NCBI GenBank assembly: GCA_028386065.3
Contig: JAKUCV010004246.1
Span: forward strand, 1 to 64,000
DNA length: 64,000 nucleotides
Reading direction: 5' to 3'
Source of the DNA: Turnera subulata
Taxonomy: Eukaryota; Streptophyta; Magnoliopsida; Malpighiales; Passifloraceae
Below are positions 59,211-64,000 of this stretch, in pieces. Positions within the stretch are counted from its first letter, which is position 1. Every line of letters begins with the position of its first letter. Under the pieces are notes generated by a model. It did no database searches and was not told where the DNA came from. It saw only the letters and a list, made by a program, of their open reading frames with translations. Made by a program: the position numbers and the translations under genes.

Positions 59211-61304
59211 TAAGCTTAAAGGAAGAGAGGGGATGGGAGATTGCCAGGTGTTAGATTGCACCCCAAGTGTCACCCTTTTTGAACAAATGTTGCAGTTCCC
59301 GATTCTCCCATGCCATCCGGGATACTATTACTAGCTATTGGATAATCTTTGCATTCTCCCAGTTTTCTCACAACTCCAAACAAATTTTTGGGTTCGGTTG
59401 GTTTTTGTTTTTCTCTGCTCTCATACATGGAGTAAAACGTTCTAGAACACAAAGTCGTTTTGGGCCAATAGGAACCCACCCCATCGTATGCCACCACCCA
59501 CATGGGCTTCTTCTTTGTCGCAACTTTATGGTAATGATGGTGATATTGCTACTTAATTTTAGCAATAAAAAAACCAAAGAGACGAAAATTGAAACAAACT
59601 ACTTCTGTAGTAGTGTCACCTTTTCGACCAGGGCCGTGACTGCACTCCTTCCCACGTTCACTTGCACGTTTTGAGTTGATCATTAACCAAAAGAAAAGAA
59701 AAAAAAAAGGAAAAAGGCCTTCATCCATTCCATGCCTGTACTTGCTCGGTTTTGCCATACAGCATTCGCCCTTTCACACAACTGGGTCGGGGACCCTTCA
59801 ATAACTACTGCATCTGCTCAAAGACCATTACAAACCATTTTTGTTTTAAGTGCAGCATTAGCTACAAAGCCAAACCTTTCGAAAAGTCTTAATCCTCTAA
59901 AATACACCGTGCTCTTTTACATGGATTCTTCCCGTACATCACTAGCGTCCCGAGGAGATACAAACCCCAAACCCCAAAATAAATTCCCCAGGACGGACAC
60001 ATGAAAAAGAAGCCTTGAAATCCAAGCATCCTTGCCCTTCCCTCCCCACTGCTTCCGCTGTTAGATTTTGCTAAAATGTTATCCTAAGGAGCTGTTCCTG
60101 TTCACAAACAAGAAATATACCTTCTTTAAAATTACAACATCTCAATCAAAGCACACAAAACTTCTTCAAACCAAACCACCACCAAAGTCTCCGGTCAGCA
60201 AAGACAAGAACCAATCAAGCAAATAAATGCATCGACCATTTATACAGCAAACATGTGCTTGAATAATAAGCCCTACAATATCCAATCCAAGCACACTCTT
60301 CAGTTCAAACAAACGCAATAGGCTCATGCTATTAATGAGAACATCACTAGATCAATTCTTATACCCACCCACCTAACTACACCGGAAGGAAGAAGGGTAA
60401 GGTCCAACCTAAAGTGGAACGCCGATACTCATCTACCCCCTACACCCGATCTTTAAATATATATGATCATGCACACGAGATGGAAATGCAAATGCTGGTG
60501 AGAACATGTTGGTGAGAACATATATTTAACACATGGCAGTTCATTTTAGCAGTGAAAGCTGGAAGAACTACGACTTCTTCACAGAAAACTTAAATAAGGA
60601 TAACTAGATGATTCCCATTCTCCAGCATCATAACAACTTCTCCAAAAGAATGCTGAATGTTGATATTCCCCATGCCACATCAATCTAATTTAGGTTCTAG
60701 TACAATTACTCCAAAATTATCATTTCCTTTACTAATCTCATTCCATCAGATTCCATGAAGCAACTTAAGATGGAAGTAGACCATGGAGATCCTAGGTTAT
60801 CTTACCATTAGAGTATCTTTTTGCATGCAAATATAGCTACCGCTAAAGCATCAGAAAAGGAACGTTAAAAGGGTCCACCAGCTCAAGGAGGGGAAAATTT
60901 CAAAACTTGTAAATGATGGCGGCAGCTGGGTACTTTTGGCCCCAGGTAATTCTTCATATAAGAATGCAGAAGAAGGATGCATTATTTGCATAAGACGTGA
61001 GATACATACCAACCACATGGAAATATGCAATTTAATAACAAAGTAATTTCCTATAAACGGAAGGTCATGCAAGACCCTTATGCAGCGCAACAAGAAGTGA
61101 AGTTAAACACTTAAAAACGCCTTTTTACAGGATTATATAAAGTATAAATAGCACTGGCATTGAATGCCTATTAGAGTATGAGGAGTTACAAAAATTACAC
61201 ATGTACAAAGCAAGCCAAGAATCCCAACCAACCTATAAAAAAGTAACAAAACAAGAAGCTAATCAAGAGTGAAAACCTACTTACATTGTTCTAACTTGTA
61301 TGTA
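59211..61304. other. Intergenic DNA and 3' flank of the MUSTANG gene
   Basis: No gene recognised in 2.1 kb. Several ORFs of 60-135 aa lack domains. The part nearest 61304 should include the 3' UTR of the transposase-derived gene. Confidence 0.45.
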
Positions 61305-63711
61305 CTAAGATTTTTTGCACGTCTTCTTGTTGTGCCCAAGGCCCTTGCACTTGCTACATTGTAGCTGGCGTTTAATGACATCAATTGATTCGGCCTGCTT
61401 CATCTTCGGCCGGCCAGGGGGTCGCTTAGTTGGTGGAGGGGTTACAAGAACTCCTGCATCACCCGAGTCTCCCTGAGACGGTCTGTCAACATTTGGAACA
61501 GGGTGTATGGACTCAGCATATGTTAAGCGGTAACTCTCCGCTGTGAAATATCTTGAGCAAAAATCGTAAGGACTTCTACCAATGAATTCAAGAGCAGCAA
61601 TAGCATGACAGCAAGGCAAACCAGTTAGTTGCCATCCCTTGCAGCTACAATCCCAATTATCAATGTCAACAACATCAACAGATTCTCCCCGAACCTCAAA
61701 TGTGCTACCATGAGAGCGTATCACTTGAAGAGACCTAGCTATTGATATGTCCTTTTGCATTTTGTCCTCTTTCAAAGGGGTTAACTTGGTCATCCATTGG
61801 TTAGATTCCACACGACGAGTGTATATACACTGCATCATTTTGCCTCTCAATGCATCAATCATTTGCGTTATGGGCAACTCATTTGCTTCCGATATCCAAC
61901 TGTAAAACTGTTGCCCAAAGTTTGATGTCATGTGATCATACCTTGCTCCTCTGAAAAATGCATTTGCCCAGTGCTCGGGCTCACTCTGCACAACCCAGTC
62001 GTAAGCTGCGGGAGAAATACCTTTTATATTTTCTACAGCATGCTGGAAACCCTCAAGCCTGGGGGCGTAAGCTGCAGCATAAAAATCATTTATCATGAAT
62101 CGCCTGGCTTCGTGGGAAAACTGTCCCTTCAGGTCCTTATTGAGTTTCTCGGCAAGACGGCGTAAACAATAGCCATGGCAGCACCCGTCGAATACCTCGG
62201 CCAGTGATCTCTTCAAACCGTTTTGGAAATCTGCAACAAATGTGATCTGGTTGGATGCGGGGACTGCAGACTTGAGTTCTAACAAGAACCAACGCCAGTT
62301 CTCCTCTGTTTCAGCATCCACTACAGCAAAAGCTAGGGGAAAGACGCCATCGTCTGCATCGGCGGCAGTAGCAGCCAAAAATGTGCCTTGGTACTTGGAA
62401 TTCAAGGGAGTGGTGTCAAGGAAAATGAGAGGGCGGCAGCCCCGGTTAAAACCAGAGATGGAGGCATGGAATGAGACAAAGAGACGATGAAAGCTGGAGT
62501 CATCCTTGGTGGAGAATGCGGCAATACTTCCGGGGTTAGTCTCCTTAATCTTGTCACAGAAGAAGGGTAACTGACTGTAGGCGTCTTTGTAGGAGCCCTG
62601 GAGCTGTTCCCTGGCGATCTCTTTGGCACGCCATGCCTGGGAGTAGTTCAACTGAATACCATAATCGCGCTTGATATCATCGGCAATATCCTTGGGCCTG
62701 TAGTTAGGGGAAGCTTTAAGTTTTTCCTTGATGATATTCCCAACCCATCCCCTGGTGGCTCGATAGCCAGCTTTGACAGAAGCTCCTTCACAGGTGTGGC
62801 CATGGCTCATCTTCTTGATGCAGACCAACTGGGTGGTAGACAACCTGGAGGCATAAATCCGCCAGGGGCAGCCCTGAGATTTGCATTTGACAGAGACACG
62901 ATGACTGTCGTTCTTCTTGTATCTGTAAGCGAAGCCATGGGCGATGGAGTACTTATGCAAAGCTTCTCGGAACTCGGTGAAGCTGTTGAACCTCTGATCA
63001 ACGCCGGTGATGGTGTTCTCCCACTGCACCGCAGCCTTACGGTGCCTGTCATCGACTACACCATCACTATTACCACCATCACCCAAAGGGTCAGAGGACA
63101 AAGGATTTGCATCCATTTCAGCAGCAGGGGACGCGGAATTCGCCCCCATATCAACAGCAATATCCACGGGTGGAGGTGTTTCCTCCAGGGTTTCAAGAGG
63201 AGCTGCCGCCGCTTCAGATACGGTTGTCCTGCTTGACCTGGAGGACCAACCAAACCAAACCAATATATATACATGTATTGAGAGAGAAAATAAAGACAAA
63301 GAACAAGAAGGAGGAGGAGAGTGAGTACCTACTAAGAGGAGGAGGAGCAGGGATATGATTGGAGGCATATTGGCGGTGGGGTTGGTCATCGGAGGGGAAG
63401 ATGAAGAGATCGACGGTGAGGGAATCGGAAAGGAAAGAGAGCATGCGCTGGAAGTCCTTGTCTTTGGAGAGGGAGATGAGGGTTTTGTTGTTGCCAGGGA
63501 GGAAGTATTTGATGGAGATGCTGGTGGTGCTGCCATAATTGAACATCTCCGCCACCTCGGACTTGAAATCAGAGAAGATGGTGTTGTGGTCGATGTCTAT
63601 GGCATAAGCGTCTCCTCCACTGTAAGACAAGCTCCCGTCTTGTTTGTTCCTCACAAACTCCCCTCCTGACTGGCATATCGCTATTATTTTCTTGCTGCTG
63701 CTGCTCTCCAT
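61305..63711 (-). CDS. MUSTANG-B-type domesticated MULE transposase with PB1 domain
   Basis: Two exons: 63329-63711 and 61305-63237 with a 91-bp intron, 2316 nt, 771 aa. Domain order: PB1 (about 8-103, with CQSGGEFV and SDFKSEVAEMF), Ala/Pro-rich linker, MuDR N-terminal WRKY-like finger (VKCKSQGCPWRIYAS, HTC, about 230-280), MULE transposase core (FLDTTPLNSKYQG and FVADFQNGLKRSL carry the two Asp), SWIM finger (C658, C660, C670, H672) and a C-terminal zinc knuckle (C755, C758, H763, C768) after an AT-hook-like RPPGRPK. The usual C-x2-H after the second Asp reads CLRR, so catalysis is probably impaired. PB1-bearing MULE-derived genes are the MUSTANG-B clade of angiosperm host genes, known for effects on growth and flowering and probably nuclear. 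No TIRs were found. Confidence 0.9.
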
Positions 63712-64000
63712 CCTTCCTCCTCCTCCTCTCCACCACCACCAATTCGCATCTCCTCTCCACCACCAATTCGCTTTTACCTACCTACCTACCTTCAATTCAA
63801 TTTGAACCCTACGCCGTGGCGGACGGAGGAGGAAGGAGGAAGAGGAAAGCCCGAGTGCGGAGCTGCGCAGGTTTGGTGATAACCCAATTCCCCGAAAACG
63901 AAGCCGTATTGCTTATGAGTTGTGACACTCCTACCTAGTTAGTCCTAGGTTTTAATAAATTCTTTATTTTAGGCTAAACCTCATTTACACCCGTTTTACT
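63712..64000 (-). promoter_or_regulatory. 5' leader and promoter side of the MUSTANG gene
   Basis: CT/GA-biased sequence directly upstream of the start codon, typical of a plant leader. The window ends before a clear TATA box can be assigned. Confidence 0.4.

Overview
This is plant nuclear DNA, most likely from a eudicot. Protein genes have many short GT-AG introns, intergenic DNA is AT-rich with long homopolymers and microsatellites, and the gene families are plant-specific (DYW-type PPR, CIPK, NPSN SNARE, CRSH, LEA_4, MUSTANG). No bacterial, viral or organellar operon structure is present. One assembly gap of 130 N lies at 49165-49294. The species cannot be named from the sequence alone.

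Layout. 0-11.6 kb: a 5'-truncated SINE, a long promoter and leader, a KD-group sugar-phosphate/phosphate translocator (+), then the Qb-SNARE NPSN13 (-). 11.6-21.3 kb: a spacer with a near-perfect 41-bp foldback, an intronless DYW-class PPR gene (-), and mitochondrial pyruvate dehydrogenase kinase (+). 21.3-32.2 kb: a transposon end, a domesticated BED/hAT transposase gene (-), a broken duplicate of the PPR gene (-), and a PHD/RING-like Cys-rich protein (-). 33-45.2 kb: mitochondrial ribosomal protein uL3 (-), the calcium-activated RelA/SpoT homologue CRSH (+), and the kinase CIPK1 (-). 45.2-57.6 kb: a gene-poor, repeat-rich stretch with a partial RNase H1-N-like membrane protein beside the N gap, two copies of a MULE-type MITE, a full-length SINE, a 42-bp minisatellite and a papain-like gene fragment. 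57.6-64 kb: a secreted LEA_4 protein (-) and a MUSTANG-B-type domesticated MULE transposase with a PB1 domain (-).

Exon models were built by hand from splice sites, reading-frame continuity and family knowledge. In every complete multi-exon gene the exon lengths sum to a whole number of codons. The order translocator - NPSN13 - BED/hAT - PHD-like - mito uL3 - CRSH - CIPK1 - LEA matches, as I remember it, the Arabidopsis run At3g17430-At3g17520. So this looks like an ancient conserved block with PPR, PDK and repeats added. The genes do not form one pathway. CRSH and CIPK1 are both calcium-regulated and lie tail to tail. I found no convincing wholly new biological system. The most unexplained items are the 13.5 kb foldback and the papain-fragment/minisatellite locus at 54.6-55.2 kb.
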